NCBI RefSeq assembly: GCF_030247195.1
Contig: NC_080671.1
Span: forward strand, 412,620,044 to 412,684,043
DNA: 64,000 bases
Direction: 5' to 3'
DNA from: Topomyia yanbarensis
Lineage: Eukaryota > Arthropoda > Insecta > Diptera > Culicidae
The notes beneath the pieces are model-generated. The model did not search any database. It was not told the origin of the DNA and saw nothing but the letters and a program-made list of their open reading frames with translations. Both the position numbers and the translations under genes were made by a program. This document shows positions 1-11,780 of the stretch, piece by piece (position 1 is the first letter of the stretch; the number at the start of each line of letters is the position of its first letter).

Positions 1-520
1 CACTCGTGTACAGCCAGACGATGAAGTGTAAGCACACCGGAGTGAAAAACTCGGGGGAAATCAGCTTTCCGCTTATGTCTCTATAATCTATTCATAAAGT
101 GCCGTTTGTGCGACCCGGCGCACCGGTGGTGGCGAACCGGCGGGGGCCCAGTTGATGACGATGCTGACCCCGGATGATTGCTTTACGGCTGAGTACACAC
201 GCATGACTTCTAATGGATGAAAGGACATACCGCACGGCAGCGACGACGACGACCGCAGGCGCTATGCCGGGCGGCGCAGCAGGGACGACACCGACGAGAC
301 CCGACGGAAGGATTTGGCCTTATCAACTGGTTGCCTTTTGCCACTTTTTCTAATTGCGTGTGGTGTCCCGTGTGATGTGATGGTTCGTTCAGTTGAGTGG
401 CTGCGGTCAATTTTTTCCACATAAACACGTCATAACAGGAAGGGGGTGTAGAGATGTCCGCAGTGTGGGTGTGAATGTGGTTGGGTGCGGATTCGTTTTG
501 AAGGGACAGCATCCCGATGG
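1..520. other. GC-richer stretch, no gene recognised
   Basis: This stretch is visibly richer in CpG than the following sequence, especially at 100-300. It could be the flank or 5' region of a host gene outside the window. The 100-codon minus-strand reading frame at 210-512 has no recognisable domain and is probably chance. Confidence 0.3.
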
Positions 521-1379
521 GAAGCAGTAGGTACCATTTTTCTTCTCGATGAAGGAACCAGCCGGGCAGAACGGTTTCTGGTTAGTTTGTGCGGGTTTTG
601 ATTCTTTCAGCTTGATATAAGTTATTTAACACATTGTGTGGACATTTTAGCATCATGTTAACGAGGAGCTTTCTGGATTGAAGCAAATATTTATGGCCCC
701 AGCGGTAATCATATTTTAGAATAATTATCAAGTCATGTAATCATTAATTTAATTTGAATTGTCTTTTAAATTGCTAATGTATTGTTCAGCTTTGAGGGCT
801 TTCTGTTTTCTAGATTTTTGAAATTGAATAGGAGCGGTTTCAGAAAAAAATTTCGGAGGAGGTCCGAAATTTCGATTTTGAAATGTCCATTGTACAATAT
901 GTAATAAGTAATCACCTCATTTAATTACAATCAGTTTTGGTGGTCGAATGAGGTTTGGAATGATTTTGAGATTAGAACGAATTAAAATTGAAATTCCTTT
1001 TAAAATTTATCAACAATTTAAAAATTTTCGTGGGGTCCGGACCCTCAGGACCTGTAAATTTAAGCATTTTGAACCCGTAATAATTATTTTAATTGAAAAA
1101 TTGTAATTTTAATGTTTGCATTATTTTATAATCATGAGAGGATCGGATGATATGGGAATTTACTGTGAGACCGAACATTTCAACTCGTAGCTCCGGAACA
1201 ACAAGTCGGATCAGTAAAAAAATCAATGTCATCAATGTCATCTAACTCAAAACTCCTAAACCAGAACTCCGATCCACCTGAAATTCGATGGCAGACTGTA
1301 TGTTCTACCGGAGGAGGCAAAAATTGTCGTTGGTCTTACCCTTGCGTTTGTTTTTCGCAAATCATGGGATTCAGATCTA
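521..1379. other. AT-rich intergenic DNA with a dispersed-repeat segment
   Basis: No gene is visible. The part at about 1150-1293 resembles 13660-13760: both contain a tatgggaattt block, then a run ending in CCGGAAC- or AGAAAC-like sequence, then AACC(a/g)(a)AACTCCGAT. This indicates a shared dispersed repeat. Confidence 0.4.
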
Positions 1380-2430
1380 TGTGAAATGCCTCGTGCATGT
1401 ATATTTGTGAATAGTGCTATTGCCACATGTCTTATATCCGACCTCATTATTCTCAATATTTGTGCTGTCACAGTCGTTAATAATACAAAAAAGGTAATAT
1501 TTGCATATTTGTCGAATAATAAACCATCACCTCCTGATATTTGGAAAGAGTTGTATCCTATTGTCGTAGAAATATTCCCATAATCGGCAGTGATGCAAAT
1601 GCGCACCTCATAATTTGAGCTGCTCAGACTTCAATTTGAGAGGCACTGAATCGATGAAATACTTAAGTAGTACAAATTTGCTTATATTTAATATAGGAAA
1701 TCACCCATTATTTACACGAGCTGGCCGGTGTTAGATATAACTCTTTGCTGTGACGGTATCACGCTTGAGTTGGCCAAACAAGGTCGAACCGTCGTTATAT
1801 GATCATAAGGACATCGTCCTCGATCATTTAAACGTCTCGCTAGATATCGTCACATATCGCAATCAGAAATATACGAACTGGGACCTCCACGAAGAGGGTT
1901 TGGCGACTCCAACGATTGAATCTCCAGGTGACTTGGATGAAGTCGTGGATAAAACAATCTCACTCAATATAGCAGTATTCAAGGAGGCTTGTTCGCTTCG
2001 AGTTATGCGTGCTTCTAGAACCTCTTGGTGGAATACCGAACTTGTTCGACTAAAAAAAAATATACAGAAATGCACTTCGAGCTTCTGAGTGAAATGGTTG
2101 GAAAAGCCTCTGCACAAATGTCTCAAGTCTCAATGAGACTAGTAGATAAAATAAGTTACTTTCGAAATCGGAAGACTTTCATGTTGGCTCGATTAGAACT
2201 GTTAATGGTGAATACTCATCTGACGAAGATGTAGAACACACTTTCAAGGCTATACGGAACCATCACAGACGACTACCTCTGAGTTATTGTCATTTCTTGG
2301 GCATTTGCTCATAGAATTCCTGGGCATTTGCTCATAGAATTGTGACAAATAAAAGTCTCCAGGAAAAGACAGAATCATTCCAGTTCTACTTCAAAAAGGA
2401 TATGAAACTGCAAGCATATTACGAAAAAAA
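1380..2430 (+). mobile_element. Decayed non-LTR retrotransposon ORF2 fragment (endonuclease and linker)
   Basis: Pieces in several frames read like one degenerate apurinic-type endonuclease followed by the linker before reverse transcriptase. At 1386-1583 a frame begins PRACIFVNSAIATCLISDL and ends near PSPPDIWKELY. At about 1590-1615 the frame shows GSDANAHLII, the endonuclease D-x-N-A-H motif. At 1735-2070 follow SLYDHKDIV, the YRNQKYTNWDL block and TSWWNTEL, all typical of this region. After a frameshift, 2160-2270 reads VGSIRTVNGEYSSDED, and 2350-2400 reads KSPGKDRIIPVLLQ, the start of the RT domain. Frameshifts and stops make it a pseudogene. The exact clade is uncertain (Jockey/I-type). 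Confidence 0.75.
2297..2342. repeat. Short tandem duplication, 22 bp twice
   Basis: The block TGGGCATTTGCTCATAGAATT occurs twice with a 23-bp period inside the decayed retrotransposon. It is a local slippage-type duplication and breaks the reading frame there. Confidence 0.8.
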
Positions 2431-2899
2431 TTGTTACTTGTTTTTTCAATCAATTCGTTTATTTGATAAGGCACGTTAGCGTTAGCTTAAAGGTGCCAAT
2501 TTTGTGTTGTTTTTCATTTCAAATTACTTAAAACTAGGGAATTATATATTGATTTTTTAATGAAACTAAGGAGATTTTATAGCTATCTTATACATCTACA
2601 CAAGGGGTAATATGATTTTTGTAAGATTAGGGGGTCATTTAGTTTTTATGGCAATATGGTTTGAGATTTGTAGCAGTGAGATTATTGGAGAAAATAATGT
2701 TTAACTAAGGGGAACAATTTCTACGACTATCTTAAAAGAAGAAATAACTAGAGGGCGTGATTGAATTTTGTAAAGATTCGGGGAGATTATTTTATGTGGT
2801 AGTAGAGTTGGGCATTTTCAACGAGATTAGATAATATAATAGTTAAAACTAGAAGAAACAGGATATAGGGCTGTTACTTCTGGGTATAAGAGTCAGGGG
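2431..2899. other. AT-rich spacer, nothing recognised
   Basis: Low-GC sequence between two retrotransposon remnants. No reading frame, repeat or RNA gene is evident. Confidence 0.4.
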
Positions 2900-4430
2900 A
2901 GGGAGGGTGGACAAAGATGGCAGAGAGAGAAAATTTTAAACCTTTAGTTTCAGCCATCGGGAGATCAACGAATAGATTGAAGACTCGGGTGGCCTTCATC
3001 AGGAAGAATCATGTACTGGGACGCCGGATGGTCCTCCTTAAGATGGCAGGGGTTTCTCCAGACGATTTCGTAGTACGGCTCAGATGTGGATCGGCTACAT
3101 TTCGAGTTGTGCGTGTGATGTTCGTGCTGTAGATCCCGTGTTTGTTGGCTCATTCGACAGAAATGTTTTGTGTCGCCTTGGAGTCGCATCAAACCATCGT
3201 GGGTGTATGGTACAGGTGGAAGAGGGCGCTTCTGAGAATGATAAGGAAAATAAGAAGGGTCCGTTAAATTTGTATATTGATGGTTTTTACGAAGGTATAC
3301 ATAAGGGACATATAGAGGAGATCACGGCTTGCCAGCACATCTCGAACCGGGACGTTGGTAGGTTTTCCTCGGGCCCGCAGGGTATCCATTATCCGAGACC
3401 TAGCGGAACTGTACTCGGTGCACACCCAGACAATGTGCTCGATGTCGTGATAGCTGTCGCCACAAGCGCAGATACCACTATCCACGAGTCCAATACGTTG
3501 TATATGTGCATCCAGCGTTAGCCACGAGTCGGGACATCACACGAATTAAGTCACGATCCACATCCATCACCTTGAACCAAGGTTTCGTCGATACCTTAGG
3601 GACTATCAAATGTAGCCTTCCTAGTTCACCACTGATCCACGAAGTTTGCCAACTTTCGAGAGTTCTCTGATGAGTAATACTGAAAAATTCGCTGAAGCAA
3701 ATTGGTCTTTCATAAACGTCACCTTCTAGGGCACCCACCTTAGCTAAGGAGTCCGCCTTCTCATTGCCCGGGATGGAACAATGAGAAGGGACCCACACCA
3801 ATGTAATCTGGAAAGATTTGTCAAATAAAGCACTCAGTAGCTCCCGTATTTTTCCCGAAAAATACGAGGAGTGCTTTCCATGTTTCATCGAGCGAATAGC
3901 GTCAATGGAACTGAGGCTATCCGAAACGATGAAGTAATGGTTTTCGGGTAATGTTTTAATTACTCCAAGGGTATACTAAATGGCAGCTAGTTCTGCGGCG
4001 TAAACTAAAGCAGGGAGTTTGTAAGAGGCGGTGAACTGTTGATTGAAAATACCGAAGCCAGTGGACCCTTCGTGGTTTGATCCGTCAGTGTAAAACATCT
4101 TAGAACAGAACAGTCGACTTCTTGGAATTCATTATAGCAAATGTGCAAATTCCACAAACCTTGGATGTGTCGAAAAAAACAGTAGATTCAGAAGTATTTA
4201 AGAAATGTACACGGTTGGGATTGTAAGAAGAAGGATTAATATTCTGCGCCATGTAGTCAAAGTACAGGGATATGAAACGGTTTGAGAATTGTAACAAAGT
4301 AATGGCTCTCGATTTTAATAGTTGCTCTTAAGAAGACCAACCCTATATTTTGTGAACTTATCACCTGTTTGTGGATTTAAAGGTAGTCCATGATTCAGTG
4401 CAATAAAAACAGCTGTGGCCCCACTTGACC
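2900..4430 (-). mobile_element. LOA-like non-LTR retrotransposon, 3' part (RNase H and C-terminal domain)
   Basis: Read on the minus strand from about 4300. First comes the spacer after RT (block AQNINPSSYNPNRVHFLNTS). An RNase H domain follows, starting MFYTDGSNHEGSTGFG near 4100 (first catalytic Asp), then YAAELAAI (Glu), FIVSDSLSS (second Asp) and WVPSHCSIPGNEKADSLAK at about 3800-3730 (terminal His and Asp region). A stop codon at about 3980 interrupts AAI-TLGV. The C-terminal cysteine/histidine block CACGDSYHDIEHIVWVC lies at 3470-3420, and the frame ends near 3264. RNase H plus this zinc-finger-like C terminus fits the LOA/I group found in mosquitoes. Sequence below 3264 is presumably the 3' UTR. 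The RT itself is missing, so this is a 5'-truncated and decayed copy. Confidence 0.8.
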
Positions 4431-4589
4431 TCCGGACAAGTTTTGGTTAACAAGCTACAAATTTGGCTATTAAACATCCGACTCGTTTATGACGCTTGCT
4501 GTATTGAAGCTGAACGATGCACTTCCTGATTTGTTCTTGAAAAGAACTTGAAAGTGCGATGCCAAGAACTGCTGTGCAAAGGAACGCCA
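4431..4589. other. Unassigned junction between two retrotransposon remnants
   Basis: No confident homology seen. It is probably the boundary where the minus-strand LOA copy ends and the plus-strand fragment begins. Confidence 0.3.
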
Positions 4590-5040
4590 CTGTCATTAAA
4601 AGATCTCGCATGCTTTTTAGATTCTGGGTGACTTAGACACCATTGGAGTTGACCGTAGAGCAGTGGAAGAGGCTTTTGTGCTTTTGAAAAGAGAGGCTGC
4701 CAATATCGGTCTGAGTATAAAGTCTGGCAAAATAAAGTAAATTGTAGTTGATAGAGAAACAGGTCGTCAGCACGGTATTTGTTTCAAGATAGAAATTAAC
4801 GAGGCAACAGGTTGTCGACGAGTTTTTATAGCTTGGAAAACAAGTGACATCAGTAACATGTGATAACGAATACAGCCGTGGGATAAAAAGCAGTGTTCGG
4901 CTGCAAATGGCACGTTCTACGATTTGCGTATTCAACTGAAGTCCCACAGCCTACGGACACACATACAAAATTTTCTCCATTCATATCGCTGGTGCTCCCT
5001 GTTGCTCTGTTCAGATATTAGGTGCGGTCGTTGACGGAAA
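4590..5040 (+). mobile_element. Non-LTR reverse transcriptase fragment
   Basis: After a frameshift near 4620 the plus strand reads GDLDTIGVDRRAVEEAF, then LKREAANIGLSIKSGKIK and VTCDNEYSRGIKS. These are the RT palm segment just after the YADD-type box (here a degraded GFADD-like GDLDTIG) and the thumb, as seen in the endonuclease-RT elements common in mosquitoes. The 4870-5000 part continues with weak similarity (SLRTH). Several stops and shifts make it a dead copy. It may belong to the same family as the endonuclease piece at 62100-62510 on the other strand. Confidence 0.65.
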
Positions 5041-5327
5041 TTGATTGTCAACTGGTATGCAAACATGCAAGGCTTATAACGTACAGCAAACTACAGATAA
5101 GCGGGTATGTAGCTAGTTTGCAGGAAAAAAAACAACTAAAATTCAGTTGTTAACCTGGACGTCGTTGGTGCAGATCCCGCACTCGAGAAATAGGCGAGCC
5201 TTTTTTGCTCAAAATTGGAACATAACTTTAGGCAAAAATTGTGATCCCAACGAAACGATGACTGTTTTTTCGAACACACGGGGTAGTTCGACGCGATAAA
5301 CTCTAGACTTTGTAAGGAAGGTACACA

Positions 5328-5569
5328 TCAAAATTTTGGGATGAAAACTCAGCAATTTAATTTCAACCATTTGACAGATACTTTTGCTGAAAATTCTGCA
5401 ATTTAATTGTCAAATTGACAGCACAATCACCGATTTATCACAGCACAGAGGACTAAAAATTCGGTCACTGTGCTGTCACTTTGACAACCCAATTGCTGAA
5501 ATTTCAGCAAAAAGTATCTGTCAAATGATTGAAATTAAATTGCTGAGTTTTCATCCCAAATTTTTTGGC
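5328..5569. mobile_element. Small inverted-repeat element (MITE-like), about 240 bp
   Basis: The left arm (5328-5402) and right arm (5490-5569) are inverted copies of about 75 bases. Both contain TTTGGGATGAAAACTCAGCA, then CAATTTAATTTCAA(c/t)CATTTGACAG and ATACTTTTTGCTGAAA-like blocks. The interior contains further short inverted sequence (CAGCACAG ... CTGTGCTG). There is no coding capacity. The frames at 5384-5617 and 5504-5743 are artefacts of the arms. Confidence 0.85.
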
Positions 5570-5609
5570 GTGTATGCCAGTACTTCGTTTATATACAGAA
5601 AATTGAGAA

Positions 5610-6990
5610 CTAGATAATTTACCTATATTTAACGATGAATTCCTAGATGCACTAGTGTCATGCGAAAATAATGGTCTTGACAGAATCAAACTAAATTTTT
5701 GAAGTGTCTGCTGATCCGACAAAGGGTCGATCGTTGAATTCATTCAACTAATTTCTGCAGAAGGGCATTGGTCCACGGGACAGGAGGCAAGTAACATTGA
5801 TTGTTATTCATATATAACCTGCTTTCGACCACAATTCGTATCGGTCAATTTCATTACACTACGCCTAGACAATTGGATGAAGGTTAACAGCTTGTTATCA
5901 AAATTCAATTTGCCTTTCGCAAAGGGCAGGGTACGAATGATTTTTCTACGCGGCTTTCGGCGAAATTTCAACTAGCATATGCTCTAAAAAGCAACTGGTT
6001 GGTGTATTCGTGCCCAAGAAAGGACATTCTGTAGCAATCGTTATCTCGAATAAACTTCGCCGTTGTTTCTAAGCAACTATTCGAATAGTTTCGTATAATT
6101 TTAAATAACTATTTGTATAATTTGTTGTTTCCACAAGCCGTGGTTTCTGTCACAGAGCTACAGATTTACAAAAAAACAATGCAAGGTGTCTTTGAATATT
6201 ATTGAACTCTGGCTGCATCGCTCTGGTATCGAGTTCACCAAGAGTTGGTTTTCAATGAAGCGTGGTCCAGCTCAACTTAAGCTTCTAATAAAGGATAGAA
6301 TGATCGCTTAAGTTTCGCATTTGAGTACCTGAAGGGTAGTTCGATTCATAATGCATTTGAAGAAGATACATCCGGTATCGTTAGACTAAATGTCACCAGT
6401 TTTATTCGCACATTAATTTGATCTCGGCAGGGTGTTTACCAAGGAAACTTAAAAAGATTGTGTCAAATAACTATAATCTCTGTAACTGAGCATGGGAGCT
6501 ACTGTTTCAATTCAGCCGTAAACACTCATACTATCAATGTGGAACGAATACAGTAGCGTTGTTTACGTATTACCCGAAATCGAATTCCATTTCTGGGATA
6601 TCCCTTCAGCCACGTGCGCAAGGTATTAATTCCTTTACGTGTGTTTCTCTCACATTCAGATTACACGTTCTGCATAAAATACACGCCCATGAAAGAGAAT
6701 TTTCGTAGGAGTTCGGATCATCTACGTTCGCTGGCTATACACACTATGCACATCTCTTTCATATTGGGATCACTGATAGTGAACTATGCGTGTATGGCAA
6801 GAATTACCAATACATCGAGCATGTTGTTTGGTCATTAAGATTTCTTAAAAGTCCGAGCTAGATCACTCAATGTCCGTGATATTTTGGCCAGCCGGGATCT
6901 GCCATTCATGTCGCTGATCAATTATTTTTTAAAGATCGTAATTATGCTGATGTGGGTTCTTCCTAGTCAATTAATTCTCAGAAAATGAAC
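5610..6990 (+). mobile_element. LOA-like non-LTR retrotransposon, decayed RT to C terminus
   Basis: Degenerate plus-strand frames give the order expected for a LOA/I-type ORF2. NDEFLDALVSCENNG lies at 5630-5680. The RT palm start is LDNWMKVNSLLSKF at 5870-5910, then AF(R)KGRGTNDFSTRLSA. The thumb and connection follow, with LVFNEAWSSS near 6240-6270, FEYLKGSSIHN and SVTEHGSYCFNSAVNTH at 6480-6530. The C-terminal finger block LCVCGKNYQYIEHVVWS is at 6785-6835, followed by VRDILASRDLPFMSLINYF at about 6880-6930. Most of the RNase H domain is absent. The C-terminal block closely resembles that of the minus-strand copy at 2900-4430, so two related copies sit in opposite orientation about 1.2 kb apart. 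Confidence 0.75.
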
Positions 6991-8509
6991 CCTAATATTT
7001 TCGGTTTCTCGCATATACCAGCCATCGAGTTTCTGCAGCACAGCTGTTCGTTTCGCATTCAACGTAAGTTAACAATGCTTGCATGCTTCTCTCTTTCGCG
7101 CACCGATAAAAAATATGTTTTCTCCACTCGCCGCTTAAATAGGGTAATGAGCCTACTTTCGCCATGTTTCTATTATCATCCTACCCACTTGAAGCCGTTG
7201 GTTAGACCAGCGTCTGCCATCTTTGTTCAACGCATTGAGTCAAATGGTAGGGCAACATTAGGGGCATTCGTTTCTAGTTTTCGTTGCGCTCAATCACGAG
7301 CATTTCATCGTTTTCAAGGCCTTTGTGTTATTATCTTGGTTCTTAACAAGGAAGCAAAGTTGTTGATGCTAGTTTGTACGCATTCCATCGATTGTAGACC
7401 GAGTAATTAATGAATTAATGAAGCACCCTCCCCAATAGGGTGAAATTAGGCGCTTTAACCTATAAAACATAGTCGGTTTTAGTGCTTTTATATGTAAAGT
7501 ATAATGTGCAAATCTAATCAGGATGTGTTTTTTTTAATTATTCGCGATAATACAAAGAATTGTAATTGAACTTATCAAGAGAAGATTTTAACCATAATTA
7601 TGTTGTTTCATAACTTCATAATTCCAATGAAAACAGGAAAACTGATTTATGTTCCAAAGACAAATATCAACTATTTTTTGATCTTAAACTGAAAAATATT
7701 AAGTGAAGTTGCTGAAAAAACTCCACAGGGCGCCAATCTTTATTAACACGAGAAAGTTAATTCCAGGATAGCAAAACGCTACAACAATTGGGATTAAAAA
7801 AGAATCCAAATTTACATATGATAATTCTTAAAAAAATAGATTTTGGGGGGTAAACTCAAAATCTACGGATTTGACCTCATTCGAAAGTGGTCACACTGGC
7901 GGCCTAACGATTAACGCACGCACAAGAGAAGTTAAAAGTCCAAAACCTCGAAGAGGCAGAGAATGCGCAAGATAACCTTGAACGCGGATTAGCACTGTTC
8001 TTTGTCGCATGGACTGGAAACAAAACACTTGTATCTCGATCGAGCGATGCGTAGAGACTGATACTGATCATTATCACACGCAAAAGTAAATCAAGTTAAT
8101 CAAAATATTTTTCGTCTTCAATTCTTTTTCTATTAGGTATTTGTCCTAATGATGACAGTTTGCTGGTAGTTATGTCTTACGTTTCGGATCGAAAATCAAA
8201 AGATAACCTTGCCGGCACGGCTCATACACACGGTATAAACCAGCAACTCGCCATGTCGCCTTCGGTTGTGCAATCATCGCTGCGAGATTCTATCAGCAGC
8301 AGCGGCAGCAATAATCTTACTTAGCCAACCAGCCAGCCATTATGTAGAGTAGGTATGGCATTGGAAGAATATGGTCAAAATTATTCTTTTTATACCAAAG
8401 CGATGAGATTTGTGTGATGTGCCTCATTTTCGTGACGCGGAACCAATTTCAAACTTTAGTTTTACACCTAGTCCCAGCCCTATATAGTCAAATGATCATT
8501 GGTTATACT
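6991..8509. other. Unassigned DNA
   Basis: I recognise no gene. A 141-codon plus-strand frame at 6985-7410 (unusually rich in Phe, Arg and Ser) has no recognisable domain and I do not call it. 8270-8310 has a short CAGCAGCAGCGGCAGCAA run. The rest is AT-rich. Confidence 0.35.
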
Positions 8510-8510
8510 G

Positions 8511-8632
8511 CATCGGAAAAATTATTCTCCCACTCTTTGTGGAGACGGGGAATTGTCCAACTTATTCTTTTTCGGAAAAATGGACATCGAGTAATTCCAT
8601 TCTAGCGTGAATGAGGATGAGAATCACGATGC
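8511..8632. repeat. Dispersed repeat, copy A (partner at 46020-46143)
   Basis: This block aligns over about 120 bases with 46020-46143. Shared features in order are (t/a)CGGAAAA-ATTCTC(a/c)C-CT-TTTGTGGAGACGG, GAATT, ACTTAT, CGGA-AA-TGGACATCG, TCTAGCGTGA or TCTCGCGTGA, and a GAGAAT end. Both copies begin near ATTCTC and end near GAGAAT, so it may be an inverted-repeat element about 115 bp long. Confidence 0.6.
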
Positions 8633-9229
8633 CTGATAATCAGAAGTCGCATCGTTCTGCAGTTCATTGATGCTATAGCACTTCACGGTTGATGACGAAT
8701 GCATTTTTTTTTATTTAAAAGAATACCTGCTATTGTCATGAACTCCGTCGGATCGAAACAAGGATGGTTTTGAAATGTTCTTTCATACAACAAACGTTTT
8801 GTTGCGAGATGCGCAATATCACCTCAAGTGTAAACAGAATTTCACCTACAATCTAATTGAGAGATAAGAGAAACCCGGGTTTTGACACCATCTTATATAA
8901 ATTTATCTAATAGCAGATACTTACCGAGCATCGCCTATCAACTAATCAGATCAAACAAGGTTACTTTCCGACCAATCACCCAAGCTTTGGCTCTCGAGGT
9001 ACAAACCTACGACGCGACGGCACCGGCTCTGAGCAGTTGCTACTGGTATGTAGTTTAATTCGGTCCCAGTGTCAAACTGCAAATCGAATTTCCTCACCCG
9101 TCCCAGTATGTAACGGTCGCTAGCTGGTGCCACTTTTAAGGAATGTTACTGAATACAGCAGCCATAGCAGCGTTCTATTTTCATTATCGTTTTATGCGTC
9201 GTCGGTGCGGTAATTTGTTTTCGGACCAT
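8633..9229. other. Unassigned DNA
   Basis: No gene, RNA or repeat recognised. Confidence 0.35.
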
Positions 9230-9530
9230 TTTACAGTAAATCTCATCCCAGCCGAACTCCAGGTACCTACCAGCCACCAAGTGGCCATCAGACCGTGCGA
9301 AAATCTCGCTCGCCCGTCAACAGCGCGAGTCGAAAGTCGCAGGATTTTGGCACTGCTAGTACGACGGTACTCTAGATAGAGCCGAACAGTCCTCGAGAGC
9401 CAATAGCGTGCGCGCGGGTGGAGTGCCGAGCTGTTTTCGAGCTGTATTCTGTCTGCCATCAGATAGTGAACCCAGCTGGTGCCGTGAACGAACAATCGGT
9501 GGAAAATGAGTTTGTGAGTGGTGTTCTGCC
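9230..9530 (+). promoter_or_regulatory. GC/CpG-richer patch, possible promoter or first exon
   Basis: The GC and CpG level rises here against an AT-rich background (for example GCGTGCGCGCGGGTGGAGTGCC at 9407-9428). Near the end, GGAAAATGAGTTT|GTGAGTGG at 9501-9519 combines an insect-like start context (AAAATG) with a consensus 5' splice site. It could be a short first coding exon (Met-Ser) of a long-intron gene running rightward. No downstream exon was identified and there is no transcript evidence, so this is only a lead. Confidence 0.2.
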
Positions 9531-11349
9531 ATCAATTCCAATTTTATTGTTATTTTAGAGCATTAAGTGGATTACGTACCTGAGTATGGAATTGTTTTTC
9601 GCTGCGGGTGTCGTTCTGTCTGTTCAACGCTCACTAGATGCAGCTTTCCCTTACTCATATCGAGAACGAAGTACTTTTTGTCTACACGAAACGAAACCGA
9701 CGGCGCGACTTTGAAAACCAGGGTTGCCACACTAGCAGATTCTTCTGAAATACACAGAAAAAAAATGTACACGGATTTTTTAACGGATGACAAATGGCAT
9801 ATTGTTTTAAGATTTCATAAATTCTTACAGAACAGATGTTTACCGAATCATTTTTCTTTAGAACTTTCACACAGATTCCCTTATTTTATTTCTATTATAG
9901 ATCTCGGATTTTTTTTTATTGGAACTCAAATTTCAATGCGGTAACCCTGCAGTCAGACAGCTTGGTGCGGTTCGTTACCTTTCGGGGACGGTCTGAGTTC
10001 ATTTGCTCGCCCCTTGAAGCATTTCCAATAAAAGCAAATCTTCTTTACGACTTGCCGTACGTTTAATCTGGGAGTTGCGTGTCGTAAAGTGCGGTATGGG
10101 ATTGCTTTCGAATGTGTTTATTAGCAGTACCAAACGGTTTAACAGATTGTGCTTTTATAACCTAGTTCAATGGTTAACCTATTTGGGGATAATTTTGATT
10201 AGGTCATTTATTTATATTATACAAATAAACATTACCCGAACATTATCTGAAAATCTAAATTACAAACCAGGACTCAAGAGACCCAATAAATTACGAAGTT
10301 GTTAATCACAAAAAGAGCAGTTCCATTCAACTAAAATCTAGTTTTCCGCTTCTCGAAGCTGAAGTTGTAATGGGAACTTTCCACTCCATGCTGTTTGCCG
10401 CTACCTATCTGTTCTAAAACAGAAATATACGACAGTAGAATCAATTATACAGCAATCCCCATGGTTTCCAGGATTTTCCCGCCACGGGATTCAGAAGTTA
10501 GCTTTATTTTTATACCTTGTAGCAACTACCGTTCCTCCATTGTAGTAATAAGTTATGCAATAGAATCAGCTACAGTAGCAGCAGCAACTAGAAGCACTTA
10601 CGTTCTGATGAGTTAGTGATAGTTGCAAGTGAGGAATGTTTTTTGCACACCAAAAAAAAGCTTGCCCAAAAGCTCAACTAGAATTATTATTTACCTCTCT
10701 AACAAACTTCTGCTAACTTTTCAGCAAAAACTTCCACCCTCGGCGTGGAGAAAATGTCAAAAGCGGCGGCCATCGAGGCTCCCGAATAGAGCGAACCGGG
10801 AATTGCGTTCATAGTTGGGGAATGCTTTATGATTCTATCATAGAACTGAACTGGAAGTTTTCGGTGGGGGGGTGGCATAGAAGACATAGCGAAAATGTGA
10901 TGCTGCTATGCTTCCCTGTGAAATGTGAAAAGTTTTCCAAAGCCATGGCTGGCGCGCTTGCGACGATGGTTAAGTTAATCAAAGCTTTTAACTTATTGAA
11001 AATAGTTTAGGATTACGAGCGAACCTTTGAAGAGGATTAAAATGGATTCTGGGCAAAAGTTTTGTCCATGATTGAGTGGGCTCTCCTCTGTTGAGGTGAG
11101 TTATGCTTTGGCTGGGCTAAGACGCGGGATGAAGTTAGAGCGATGATCGTGGCCTGGCGAATTTAATAATTCAGAGATGTATGTGGCATGAACTATTTTA
11201 TTAGATTGATGCGAAATGGAGTAATCTTTGTAACAATTGTATTCTCCCATAAACTTAGCAGCGAATAGAGAAATACAACAATAGTACTGAAAACAGCGAA
11301 AACAATAAAATAGAGTAACAAAAATTAGGAATAATAAATACATTGCAAA
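9531..11349. other. Unassigned DNA
   Basis: Many short frames, none with a recognisable domain. 11260-11350 is A-rich with simple AATA/AACA runs. Nothing else was identified. Confidence 0.35.
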
Positions 11350-11515
11350 ATAGTGGGGGCAGAGCCGTCGAGAGCCTCGTCGGGCCCCAAGGCTTGTATT
11401 ACTGCCGGGCCCTTTTGAACCTAAGCCCTCTAGCTCAGCATGAGTTAGTGCCTCTTCAGCCATGGGAAACTCGGGCAAAATTGCCATAGCTACAAGTTTT
11501 TCAATTTACGAGTAC
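11350..11515. repeat. Dispersed repeat with partner at about 61520-61620
   Basis: The part from 11440 to 11510 aligns with about 61535-61615: GAG(t/c)TAGT, CTCTT, AAAATTGCCAT(a/g)G(c/t)TAC, TTTTT-AATTT and GTAC. The 11350-11440 portion is GC-rich (GTCGGGCCCC). Confidence 0.45.
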
Positions 11516-11690
11516 TCAGAAATCAGTAGCGTCTGGTTCAAATGGCACATTCCCCATGTTGATCGGAGATGTGCCCTTGCCATGAATCGTTTCGCATCAT
11601 TTCCCTGGTGGGAAGGATTGGGGAAGTGGTAAGGTTAGGGGTAAGGAAAATAACGACACAGAACAATTAAAACAGAGCATACAAAGCTAC
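11516..11690. other. Unassigned spacer
   Basis: No gene or repeat recognised. Confidence 0.3.
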
Positions 11691-11780
11691 TTTACGCTCG
11701 TCCGGGCATGCCGTAGACTCAGGTGATTCGCATTTCTAATGCCAAAAGATCCTGACTACTACGGTAGCAGACAAAGGGTT
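11691..11780. repeat. Dispersed repeat, copy A (partner at 35187-35286)
   Basis: About 90 bases nearly identical to 35187-35286, sharing TACTTTACGCTCGTCCGG, CATGCCG, AGACTCAGGTGATTCGCATT, CCAAAAGATCCTGACT and GTAGCAGACAAAGGGTT. The partner lies directly after a mariner DD37E transposase remnant, so it may be a mariner-associated end or an independent repeat. Confidence 0.8.

Noticed and set aside
3084..3521. 145-codon plus-strand open frame
   Set aside because: Antisense shadow of the LOA-like C-terminal region on the minus strand.
6985..7410. 141-codon plus-strand open frame
   Set aside because: No recognisable domain, no splice or promoter support, composition like the surrounding DNA.
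11101..11487. 128-codon minus-strand open frame
   Set aside because: Overlaps a dispersed repeat and an A-rich stretch; hydrophobic part is due to composition.
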